In this document: positions 31,896-39,369 of the stretch, piece after piece
Numbering within the stretch: the first letter of the stretch is position 1
Layout: each line of letters begins with the position of its first letter
Made by a program: the position numbers and the translations under genes
Assembly (NCBI GenBank): GCA_050184225.1
Contig: JBFXAN010000042.1
Coordinates: 1 to 43,250, forward strand
DNA from: JBFXAN01 sp050184225
GTDB taxonomy: Bacteria; Chloroflexota; Dehalococcoidia; CAUJGQ01
Reading direction: 5' to 3'
DNA length: 43,250 nt
The notes under the pieces: model-generated
What the model saw: only the letters and a program-made list of their open reading frames with translations
Told to the model about the DNA's origin: nothing
The model's database searches: none

Positions 31896-32528
31896 ATGCA
31901 ATCGACCCGTCAACAGATCCTCGATCATCTGCACCTCGAGCATCGGGGTACAGTCAAGGAACTCGCCCGCCGTCTGTGCCTGACACCGACCGGCGTCCGC
32001 CAGCATCTCTCGATCCTTGAGCGGGAGGGGCTGGTTGAGGCCGAGGTTGACCGCGGGCATGTGGGGCGGCCGGCCTACGTTTACCGGCTCTCCGAGTCCG
32101 GTGAAGCGCTGTATCCAAAGCGGTATGACATGCTGGTCAACCTGCTGATGGAGGAGATTCGGCAGGTCGCGGGTGCAGACATCCTTCAGCGGATACTTCG
32201 TCGGGTCGCGGACCGGATGGCACAGCAGCACCGGGACCGAACCGAGAGCCGTACCCTGGCAGAACGGGTGGAAGTAGCGGCGGAACTGATGCGGGAGCAG
32301 GGGTGCGTCGCCTTCACCGAAGAACGCGACGGTGTCTATTATCTGCATGAGTGCACCTGTCCCTATCCCGCCGTCGCTTCGCGGAACAGCGCGATCTGCG
32401 CGCTCGAGGTCGACCTCGTTCGCCGTCTGACCGGCAGCGATGCGCGGCTGGTATCGAGCCTGCTGCGCGGGGACACGGCCTGTGTCTATCGAGTTCGACC
32501 GCAGGAACCGGCCGTGACGCCGGCATGA
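31896..32528 (+). CDS. Winged-helix regulator with C-terminal cysteines (SufR / Fe-S sensing type)
   Basis: 210 residues. Residues 1-70 form a DeoR/ArsR-like winged helix (TRQQILDHLHLEHRGTVKEL, LTPTGVRQHLSILEREGLVE, GRPAYVYRLSESG). The C-terminal domain has four cysteines: HECTCPYP (Cys153, Cys155), SAICALE (Cys168) and DTACVYR (Cys196). This pattern is typical of SufR-like repressors in which an Fe-S cluster controls DNA binding. No suf genes are in the window. The likely targets nearby are itself and the divergent gene at 31389, judged by position. Confidence 0.8.
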   Translation: MQSTRQQILDHLHLEHRGTVKELARRLCLTPTGVRQHLSILEREGLVEAEVDRGHVGRPAYVYRLSESGEALYPKRYDMLVNLLMEEIRQVAGADILQRILRRVADRMAQQHRDRTESRTLAERVEVAAELMREQGCVAFTEERDGVYYLHECTCPYPAVASRNSAICALEVDLVRRLTGSDARLVSSLLRGDTACVYRVRPQEPAVTPA

Positions 32529-32566
32529 CAAAGCCGGGAGAATCGACGGAGTAGGGCCGATCACGC

Positions 32567-32572
32567 TATGAT
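32567..32572 (+). promoter_or_regulatory. -10 box upstream of the UbiA-family gene
   Basis: TATGAT, ending 7 bp before the ATG at 32580; transcription would begin next to the start codon (leaderless). Confidence 0.4.
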
Positions 32573-32579
32573 CGGCAGG

Positions 32580-33575
32580 ATGAAATCCCCATCCGAGCCG
32601 ATCGCCCGCCGTGAGTCAGGCCGCATCCTACGCCCACCCTCAACCGAAGCGGTCGAGTCTGCCGCGTCGCGGATCGCCGGACGGTTGCCGCCGCTGCTCG
32701 CGGCGATGCGGCCGAAGCAGTGGCTGAAGAACGGCCTCGTCTTTCTCGCCCTGATCTTCTCGATCGACGAGGCGTGGCGTCCGGCCGACATCTCGTCGTG
32801 GGCACCGCTGGTGGGGCAGGCGCTGATCGCGTTCTTCGCCTTCACGGCGGTGGCGGCGGCCGAGTACCTGGTCAATGACCTCCGTGACATCGAGAGCGAC
32901 CGTCTCCACCCGCGCAAGCGCCGGCGGCCGCTGGCAGCCGGAACGCTGAGCGCGCGCACAGCGACGATCGCGGCGGTGGTGCTGTTCACGATCGGCGGTG
33001 TGGCCGGGCTGACGCTCGGTTTCTCGTTCTTTGCGGTGCTCGTCATCTATGCGCTGCAATCACTGGCCTATTCGATCTGGCTGAAGCACATCGTGATCAT
33101 CGATGTGTTGATCAACGCGATCGGGTTCGTCCTGCGGGCGATCGGCGGGGCGCTGGCGATCGACGTGCCGGTGTCGCCGTGGCTGTATTCGGTGACGCTA
33201 CTAGGCGCGTTGTTCGTGGCGATCTACAAACGGCGCAACGAGCTGATGCTGTTGCAGGCGGGCGCGACGGAGCACCGGCCGATCCTGGCGGAATACACAA
33301 CGCACCTGCTCGACCAGATGGCGTCGGTCGTGACCGCCTCGACGGTGATCGCCTACAGCCTCTACACGTTCACGGCGCCGAACCTGCCGGACAACCACGC
33401 GATGATGGCGACGGTGCCGTTCGTCCTCTACGGCGTCTTCCGCTACATGTACCTGGTCCATCGCCGCGAAGAGGGGGGTAGCCCGGAAGAGGTGATCATC
33501 CGCGACAAGCCGATGGTGATCGACCTCGCGCTGTGGCTGCTGACGTCGGCGGCGATCCTATTGATCTTCCGCTGA
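32580..33575 (+). CDS. UbiA-family prenyltransferase, decaprenyl-phosphate phosphoribosyltransferase-like
   Basis: 331 residues, with about nine hydrophobic segments. LLAAMRPKQWLKNGLVFLAL and the metal-binding YLVNDLRDIESDRLHPRKRR (NDxxDxxxD) are close to the phosphoribosyltransferase branch (Rv3806c-like) that transfers phosphoribose to decaprenyl phosphate for cell-envelope sugar donors. LYKRRNEL-type sequence (FVAIYKRRNELMLL) also fits this branch. It is an integral membrane protein. An in-frame ATG at 32568 lies inside the -10 box, so the ATG at 32580 is taken. Ubiquinone or menaquinone prenylation is less likely. Confidence 0.75.
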   Translation: MKSPSEPIARRESGRILRPPSTEAVESAASRIAGRLPPLLAAMRPKQWLKNGLVFLALIFSIDEAWRPADISSWAPLVGQALIAFFAFTAVAAAEYLVNDLRDIESDRLHPRKRRRPLAAGTLSARTATIAAVVLFTIGGVAGLTLGFSFFAVLVIYALQSLAYSIWLKHIVIIDVLINAIGFVLRAIGGALAIDVPVSPWLYSVTLLGALFVAIYKRRNELMLLQAGATEHRPILAEYTTHLLDQMASVVTASTVIAYSLYTFTAPNLPDNHAMMATVPFVLYGVFRYMYLVHRREEGGSPEEVIIRDKPMVIDLALWLLTSAAILLIFR

Positions 33576-33594
33576 ACGCAACCGCCGGCCGTGA

Positions 33595-33766
33595 GGCCCT
33601 CACCCCCGGCCCCTCTCCCGTCGTGACGGGAGAGGGGAGACTGATCGGCACGGGATTGCCAGTATCTCCTACCATGCCATCAGCGCCGATCGACAACGCT
33701 GGGAACAATGGGTCGTTGAGGCTCCCCTCTCCCGTTCGGACGGGAGAGGGGCCGGGGGTGAGGGCC
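33595..33766. repeat. Composite palindromic repeat, type A, copy 2
   Basis: 172 bp with outer ends GGCCCTCACCCCCGGCCCC and complement, hairpins CTCTCCCGTCGTGACGGGAGAG and CTCTCCCGTTCGGACGGGAGAG, and the interior ACTGATCGGCACGGGATTG + CCAGTATCTCC. It lies between the convergent UbiA-family and clpX genes. The hairpin stems are conserved while loops differ between copies, as expected for structure-conserving repeats. Confidence 0.85.
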
Positions 33767-33773
33767 GGGCCAT

Positions 33774-35084
33774 TTACGCCGTCTCGCGCCCCGTCACCGG
33801 GTCCGGCTCGATCACCTGGCCGGCGCGGGTGAGGAGGAGCGGGCGCTGGCGGCGTTCGATCGTTTCGGCGTTGACGACGCATTTCTTGACGTCGGTGCGG
33901 GAGGGGATCTCGTACATCACGTCGAGGAGGGTGTCTTCGATCACGGTGCGGAGGCCGCGGGCGCCGGTGCGGTGCTGCAGCGCCTCCTTGGCGCAGGCTT
34001 CCATCGCGTCGGGGGTAAAGACGAGCTCGACGCCGTCCATCGAGAAGAAGCGTTGGAACTGGCGCATGAGCGCGTTCTTCGGCTCGGTGAGGATGCGGAC
34101 CATCGACTCCTGGTCGAGCGATTGGAGGGCGACGACCATCGGCATGCGGCCGACAAACTCGGGAATGAGGCCGTACTGGAGCAGGTCGTCGTGTGTGACC
34201 TGCGAGAGTAGTTCGTCAGTCTCCTTGTTCGGGTCGATCTGGCGGGTGCGGGAGTCGGCGCGGAAGCCGATCGAGCGGCGGCCCTTGCCGAGGCGGCGGT
34301 CGATGATCTTGTCGAGGCCCTCGAAGGCGCCGCCGCAGATGAAGAGGATATTGGCGGTGTTGATCTGGATGAAGTCCTGGTGTGGGTGCTTGCGGCCGCC
34401 CTGGGGCGGCACGCTGGCGATGCAGCCCTCGATGATCTTGAGCAGCGCCTGTTGGACACCCTCACCAGAGACATCGCGCGTGATCGAGGGGTTGTCGGAC
34501 TTGCGGGCGATCTTGTCGATCTCGTCGATGTAGACGATGCCGCGCTCCGCCCGCTGGATATCGAAGTCAGCCGCCTGAATAAGATGGAGGAGGATATTCT
34601 CGACATCCTCCCCCACATAGCCGGCTTCCGTCAGTGCAGTCGCGTCGGCGATCGTGAATGGCACGTCGAGTGCCTTGGCAAGCGTGCGAGCGAGCAAGGT
34701 CTTGCCGGAGCCGGTCGGACCGACGAGCAGGATGTTGCTCTTTTCCAGTTCGACATCGCCGCCGCCCATGTTGGCGGCGTTGATGCGCTTGTAGTGGTTA
34801 TAGACCGCGACGGACAGGACCTTTTTGGCCTGGTCCTGCCCGATCACGTATTCGTTCAGGTGTTCCTGAATCTGCTTGGGCGGGGGCATCCGCTGGGTGG
34901 TACCGGCACGCGGACGCGCTTGCGGCGAGGCTTCTTCGTTGATGATCTCGCGACAGAGCTCGACGCACTCGTCACAGATGTAGACAGCACCGGGACCGGC
35001 GATCAAGCGTTTGACCTGGTCCTGGTTTTTGCCACAGAACGAGCAGTGATACTGAACGCGTCCGGTTCGGTTCGACGGCGGCAT
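33774..35084 (-). CDS. clpX: ATP-dependent Clp protease ATP-binding subunit ClpX
   Basis: 436 residues. The N-terminal zinc-binding domain has Cys14, 17, 37 and 40 (CSFCG, ICDEC). The AAA+ domain has Walker A GPTGSGKT (about 122-129), pore loop GYVGED, Walker B VYIDEIDK, the RKH loop GGRKHPH and the ClpP-contacting IGF loop in RRSIGFRA. It unfolds tagged substrates and feeds them to ClpP. The ATG at 35084 is taken (a TTG at 35099 adds five residues); GGGGGG lies upstream. It is the last gene of tig-clpP-clpX, the standard order, and ends at a type A repeat. Confidence 0.95.
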   Translation of the reverse strand: MPPSNRTGRVQYHCSFCGKNQDQVKRLIAGPGAVYICDECVELCREIINEEASPQARPRAGTTQRMPPPKQIQEHLNEYVIGQDQAKKVLSVAVYNHYKRINAANMGGGDVELEKSNILLVGPTGSGKTLLARTLAKALDVPFTIADATALTEAGYVGEDVENILLHLIQAADFDIQRAERGIVYIDEIDKIARKSDNPSITRDVSGEGVQQALLKIIEGCIASVPPQGGRKHPHQDFIQINTANILFICGGAFEGLDKIIDRRLGKGRRSIGFRADSRTRQIDPNKETDELLSQVTHDDLLQYGLIPEFVGRMPMVVALQSLDQESMVRILTEPKNALMRQFQRFFSMDGVELVFTPDAMEACAKEALQHRTGARGLRTVIEDTLLDVMYEIPSRTDVKKCVVNAETIERRQRPLLLTRAGQVIEPDPVTGRETA

Positions 35085-35119
35085 TGACGGTCCCCCCAAC
35101 TACCTGTTTAGTGGCCGGT

Positions 35120-35728
35120 CTAGACGCCCGCGGCCGCCAGCAGCTTGGTGGGCTGCAGGACCTCGTCTACGATACCGTATTCTACCGCCTGTTCCGCATT
35201 CATGAAGAAGTCCCGGCTGCTGTCGGCCTTGACCTTCTCCAGCGGCTGGCCGGTGTGGAACGCGAGGATCTCGTTGAGACGATTGATCAGCTTGAGAATG
35301 TGCTGCGAGGCGATCTCGAAGTCGGGCGTCGTGCCCTGGAAACCAGCGTAGCCCTGGTGGATCATCACCTCACCGTTGGGCAGGATGAAGCGCTTGCCGT
35401 GGGCGCCGGCCGAGAGCAGGACGGAACCCATGCTCGATGCGTTCAAGCAGACGGTTGAAACGTCCGGCTTGACGTGCTGCATCACGTCGTACATGACCAG
35501 GCCAGCGGTCACATCACCGCCGGGGCTGTTGATGTAGATCTGGATGTCCTTGTCCGGGTCGTCGCCGGAGAGATAGAGCAACTGGGCAACGAAGAGGTTG
35601 GCAACGTCGTCGTTGATCGGGGTGCCGAGATAAATGATGCGGTCCTTGAAGAGGCGGGAATAGACATCCCAGGCCCGCTCGGTATGGCCCTCACGCTCGA
35701 GAATGGTTGGATTCGGAATATGGGGCAT
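35120..35728 (-). CDS. clpP: ATP-dependent Clp protease proteolytic subunit
   Basis: 202 residues. Serine protease with the triad Ser99 (NASSMGSVLLSAG), His124 (VMIHQ) and Asp173 (SSRDFFM). YINSPGGDVTAGLVMYD and AEQAVEYGIVDEV are standard. The short N-terminus (PNPTILEREGHTERAWDVYS) suggests little or no propeptide. The region around the nucleophile has SSMGS instead of the common ASMGA. It lies 35 bp before clpX and 150 bp after tig, with a hairpin leader. Confidence 0.95.
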   Translation of the reverse strand: MPHIPNPTILEREGHTERAWDVYSRLFKDRIIYLGTPINDDVANLFVAQLLYLSGDDPDKDIQIYINSPGGDVTAGLVMYDVMQHVKPDVSTVCLNASSMGSVLLSAGAHGKRFILPNGEVMIHQGYAGFQGTTPDFEIASQHILKLINRLNEILAFHTGQPLEKVKADSSRDFFMNAEQAVEYGIVDEVLQPTKLLAAAGV

Positions 35729-35758
35729 TGTGGATCCTCTCCCTCATACTGTGCGATG

Positions 35759-35784
35759 CTGTCTCGCCCTTCGGGGCCAGACAG
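35759..35784 (-). promoter_or_regulatory. Hairpin in the clpP leader
   Basis: An 11-bp stem with one mismatch (CTGTCT-GCCC / GGGC-AGACAG) and a 4-nt loop. It is located 30 bp upstream of the clpP start, between tig and clpP. No T-run follows on the coding strand, so it more likely sets mRNA processing or stability than termination. Confidence 0.45.
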
Positions 35785-35878
35785 CGCGACTTCAGTCGGT
35801 ACTGTTTCGTGACGATGTAGCTCTCTCTGGGTACACTCCTCGCAATAGCAATTCGTGCGGATAATTCGACGGACAGCG

Positions 35879-37291
35879 TTATTCCTTTGCCTCGACCGAC
35901 GGCTCCGTCGAGGCGGCGTCAACTGTCTCTGGTTCTGCCTCCGCGTCTGCTTGCTCAGCGTCAGCGGCCGGCGCATCCGCTGTGGGCGCTTCGTCCGCGT
36001 CTGGTTCGGTCAACTCCGGCGCTTCGCCGAGCGCGATCTCGCGCATGCGCTCGACCGTCTTGCGGCTCAGCAACGAACGCTCGATCGTCTCGCGGCCGGA
36101 CTCGGTGTCGAAAATGGCGCGAAGCTGCTCGCCCTGCGGTCCGCCGCCACCGATCCGATCGATCTCCGCTTCGATGTCAGCGGGCGTGACGGTGATATGC
36201 TCTAGCTCGCGGAGTTGACCGAGCACGAGCGAGCGGCGGATGCGCTCGGTCGCGGTGGGGCGGAACTCCGTGCGAAGCTGGTCTTCGTTCAGACCGGCCC
36301 GGTTGAGGAATTTCTCGAAGGTACGGCGGTCGTTGCCGGGCACGCCCTGGTCGATCAGCATCCGCTCGATCTCGCGCTCGACGAGTTGTGGCGGGAATTC
36401 GACGGTGGCCGCTTCGGTCAGCTTGGTGAGCGCGTCTTCCTCGAGCTTCTGGTCGGCCTCGATTTCAAGGCGTGACTTGAGATCGGACTCGATCCGTTCG
36501 CGCAGTGCTTCGAGGGTGGTGAAGCTCTCGCCGACTTCTTTGGCGAATTCGTCGTCGAGCTCGGGCAGCACCCGTGCCTTGATATCCTTGATCGAGACGG
36601 TGTAGACAATCGTTTCGCCTTCGAGGCCATCGCCCGAGTCTTCGGGGGCCGGCACCTCGATCGTCTCGGTCGTGCCGGCGGTGAGGCCGATCAGCTTGTC
36701 GTGGAGGCCGGGTAGCCCGGTCATCTGGCCGGCGGAGACGACGATCTCGATGTCCTCTTCGTTGACGGTTTCCTCACCACCGACGGTGGCGGTGATCGAG
36801 GCACGGATCTGGTCACCCTCTTCGACGGGGCGCTCGACCGGCTCGAAGGTCGCGTATCGCTCGCGCAGGTTCTCAAGCGTCTCGTCGATCTTCTCCGACT
36901 CAACCTCGACCGACTGGCGTTCCACTCGCAGCGATCGGTAGTCGCCCAGATCGACAGTGGGGCGAACGGGGACGGTCGCCTTGACGATCACGGGGTCGAG
37001 ACTGGAGATCTCCAGCTCGGGCCGGTCGACCCAGTCGATGCTCTCGGCTTCGATCGCTTCCTGGACGACGGTTGGTACGAGCCGGTCGAGCGCCTCATGC
37101 AGCAAGGTTTCGCGGCCGTAGTGACGCTCGACCAGCGCGCGGGGCGCTTTGCCGGGGCGGAAGCCGGGAATCCGGGCGCGCGGCGCCAGACGCTTATACG
37201 CCTGGTCAATAGAGGATTCGACCCGTTCCGGGTCGATCTCGATGTTTAGCAGAACCTGGCTTTCGGGGATGCGCTCGACAGTGACCTTCAA
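35879..37291 (-). CDS. tig: Trigger factor
   Basis: 470 residues. Ribosome-associated chaperone and peptidyl-prolyl isomerase. The N-terminal ribosome-binding domain has the signature GFRPGKAPRALVERHYG (about 44-60), the middle FKBP-type domain includes VEEGDQIRASIT, and the C-terminal helical arms follow. The last 50 residues are Ala/Glu/Asp-rich and unstructured (DADEAPTADAPAADAEQADA), a tail not needed by the family. The TTG start has GGAGGG upstream and a TATACT box about 20 bp before it. First gene of tig-clpP-clpX. Confidence 0.95.
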   Translation of the reverse strand: MKVTVERIPESQVLLNIEIDPERVESSIDQAYKRLAPRARIPGFRPGKAPRALVERHYGRETLLHEALDRLVPTVVQEAIEAESIDWVDRPELEISSLDPVIVKATVPVRPTVDLGDYRSLRVERQSVEVESEKIDETLENLRERYATFEPVERPVEEGDQIRASITATVGGEETVNEEDIEIVVSAGQMTGLPGLHDKLIGLTAGTTETIEVPAPEDSGDGLEGETIVYTVSIKDIKARVLPELDDEFAKEVGESFTTLEALRERIESDLKSRLEIEADQKLEEDALTKLTEAATVEFPPQLVEREIERMLIDQGVPGNDRRTFEKFLNRAGLNEDQLRTEFRPTATERIRRSLVLGQLRELEHITVTPADIEAEIDRIGGGGPQGEQLRAIFDTESGRETIERSLLSRKTVERMREIALGEAPELTEPDADEAPTADAPAADAEQADAEAEPETVDAASTEPSVEAKE

Positions 37292-37310
37292 GGTGCCCTC
37301 CGGTCATACA

Positions 37311-37316
37311 AGTATA
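37311..37316 (-). promoter_or_regulatory. -10 box upstream of tig
   Basis: TATACT on the - strand, about 20 bp before the TTG start at 37291. The -35 position is not well conserved. Confidence 0.4.
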
Positions 37317-37364
37317 TCACCCGAAGCGACGACCAGGTATGTCGTCAGCGCCCCAGAACGGCGC

Positions 37365-38345
37365 TTAGAGGTCACGTGTCTTGGGGTTGAGCACATCATT
37401 GAGGGCGTCGCCGAGCAACACCCAGGAGAGCAGCAACAGCACGGCAAAGAGTGACGGAATGAAGAGCAGATGCGGATGCGCTTCGAGCGTGCGCACGCCG
37501 GCGCCGGCGTTGATCATCTCGCCGAAGCTCGGCACGGGCGGACGCACGCCCAGGCCGAGGAAGGTGAGCGAGATCTCGGCGAGGGCGACCGCGCCGAAGG
37601 CGGTTGCGACGCTGAGCACGAGCACGAAGCTGACGTTGGGGAGGATGTGATGGAGGATGACCCGCCAGGTACCCGCGCCCATGGACCGCGCGGCGAGCAC
37701 GTATTCTGACTCACGCACCTGGAGCGTGAGCGAACGGATGAAGCGCATCGATCCGACCCAGCCGAGGAGGGTGAGGACGATCGCGACGACGGCGAGGCTG
37801 CCGAAGCCGCCGCGCAGGGAATCGCCGATCACCGGCGCATCGTAGAACTGGGCGATCCATTCGTTGAGGCGCGGCCCGAACGTCGCCGTAAAGAAGATGA
37901 TGATCAGGAGGTCAGGCAGGCCGGCGACCACCTCGCCGAACCGGTTGATCAGGATGTCGGCGACGCCGCGCCGGTAGCCGGCGAGCAGGCCGAGGGCGGG
38001 GCCGATGAGCAGGCTGCCGGAGATGACGGTGATCACGGTGATGATCACGGTCGTCCGGGCAGCGTAGATCACGCGGGTGAGCATGTCGCGGCCGAGCCGG
38101 TCGGTGCCGAATGGGTGGTCGAGCGACGGCGATTGCAGGGCCTGGTCGAGGTTTTGCGTGCGATAATTGCCGGGCGCGATCAGGGGCGCGAAGATGCCGC
38201 AGATGTAGAAGATGGCGATATAGATCAGGGCGAGGGTCGCGAGCCGGCGGCGGAGGAGGGCACGCGTCACCGACGCGAGCTGTCCGCGGCGGCGCGGTTC
38301 CGCTGTCGTCGGTGGGGTGGTGACCGCGACGGTTTCCTGTGCCAT
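37365..38345 (-). CDS. Peptide/oligopeptide ABC transporter permease (DppC/OppC type)
   Basis: 326 residues. A cytoplasmic N-terminus, one membrane segment (TLALIYIAIFYICGIFAPLI), the conserved HPFGTDRLGRDMLTRVIY typical of the C subunit, then five membrane segments. The EAA loop reads YVLAARSMGAGTWRVILHHI with LP, for contact with the ATPase. The ATG at 38345 is 4 bp after the end of the B-type permease gene, so they are co-translated. No ATPase gene (DppD/F) is present in the window. Confidence 0.9.
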   Translation of the reverse strand: MAQETVAVTTPPTTAEPRRRGQLASVTRALLRRRLATLALIYIAIFYICGIFAPLIAPGNYRTQNLDQALQSPSLDHPFGTDRLGRDMLTRVIYAARTTVIITVITVISGSLLIGPALGLLAGYRRGVADILINRFGEVVAGLPDLLIIIFFTATFGPRLNEWIAQFYDAPVIGDSLRGGFGSLAVVAIVLTLLGWVGSMRFIRSLTLQVRESEYVLAARSMGAGTWRVILHHILPNVSFVLVLSVATAFGAVALAEISLTFLGLGVRPPVPSFGEMINAGAGVRTLEAHPHLLFIPSLFAVLLLLSWVLLGDALNDVLNPKTRDL

Positions 38346-38349
38346 GGGC

Positions 38350-39300
38350 CTACAGTGCCCCCCCTGTGGCGCGGATGCGCGGGTCAATAATCGTATAGAC
38401 GATATCGAGAATGATATTTGCCAGGATGAATCCGGCAGCGCTGATCAGGACGAAGGCCATGATCATGTCGTAGTCGCGGCTGCCGATCGCGGCAAATGCC
38501 TCCCGGCCGATGCCGGGAATGCCGAACAGCAGCTCGACGAACAGCGTGCCGGTCCACAAGGTAAGCAGGCCGAAGACGACACCGTTCGTCAGCGGCAGCA
38601 GCGCGTTGCGAAAGGTGTGCCTGGTGATCACCGTCCATTCCGTCAGACCCTTGGCCCGAGCGGTGCGGATAAACTCCTCGTTGAGCACCTGGAGCATCGT
38701 GATCCGGGTGAGGCGGGCGATTCCAGCGAAACCCGGGACCGTGAGCACGATCGTCGGGAGGATGATGCGGGAGCTGAAGATACCGTCCCAGCCGCCAACG
38801 GGCAGCCATCCCAGCTTGAGGGCGAACAACCACTGAAGCACGGGGACCATCACGAACGTAGGAATCGCCGCGAGGACGACGAGCGACACCGTCGTCGTCG
38901 GGTCCTGCCAGTGGCCGCGCCGCAGGGCCATGTAGATGCCGACGGGGATACCGACGAGGTAGACGAGGAAGAACGGCATCAGGTTGAGCTGGAACGACAC
39001 CCACATCTTGGGACGCATGATCTCCCAGACGGTGAAGCCGGGGCGCTGGTAGCTCTCGCCGAGGTCGCCGCGCAGGAGGTTGCCCATGTAGCGGGCGTAC
39101 TGGACCGGGATCGGGTCGTTGAGGCCGAGGCTCTGCTTGACCCGTTCGATCTGCTCGTCGGAGGCGCGCGGGCCGGCACGGACGGTGACCGGATCGCCGG
39201 GTGCGTAGCGTCCGATGACGAACGCGGCAAAGGAGATGACGATCAGCACCGGAATCGCGGCAATCAAGCGTCGGACGACGAACGGGAACGCACCGGTCAC
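38350..39300 (-). CDS. Peptide/oligopeptide ABC transporter permease (DppB/OppB type)
   Basis: 316 residues, six membrane segments. Family features are RRLIAAIPVLIVISFAAFVI at the N-terminus, the periplasmic domain with LGLNDPIPVQYARYMGNLL and RGDLGESYQ, the EAA loop FIRTARAKGLTEWTVITRHT with FRNALLP, and GIPGIGREAFAAIGSRDYDM at the end. GTG start. It forms the channel with the C-type permease next to it. It is separated from the binding-protein gene by a perfect hairpin at 39323-39353. Confidence 0.9.
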   Translation of the reverse strand: MTGAFPFVVRRLIAAIPVLIVISFAAFVIGRYAPGDPVTVRAGPRASDEQIERVKQSLGLNDPIPVQYARYMGNLLRGDLGESYQRPGFTVWEIMRPKMWVSFQLNLMPFFLVYLVGIPVGIYMALRRGHWQDPTTTVSLVVLAAIPTFVMVPVLQWLFALKLGWLPVGGWDGIFSSRIILPTIVLTVPGFAGIARLTRITMLQVLNEEFIRTARAKGLTEWTVITRHTFRNALLPLTNGVVFGLLTLWTGTLFVELLFGIPGIGREAFAAIGSRDYDMIMAFVLISAAGFILANIILDIVYTIIDPRIRATGGAL

Positions 39301-39322
39301 GGTTGGGTGACTCCCGTACGGT

Positions 39323-39353
39323 GGTGCAGTCCGGCATTCAACCGGACTGCACC
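39323..39353 (-). terminator. Perfect hairpin between the binding-protein and permease genes
   Basis: Twelve-bp perfect arms GGTGCAGTCCGG / CCGGACTGCACC with a 7-nt loop. It lies between the stop of the binding-protein gene and the start of the B-type permease on the same transcript. Such hairpins (as in malE-malF type operons) protect upstream mRNA and lower downstream expression. There is no T-run. Confidence 0.6.
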
Positions 39354-39369
39354 GCCAATCTTCGGATGG

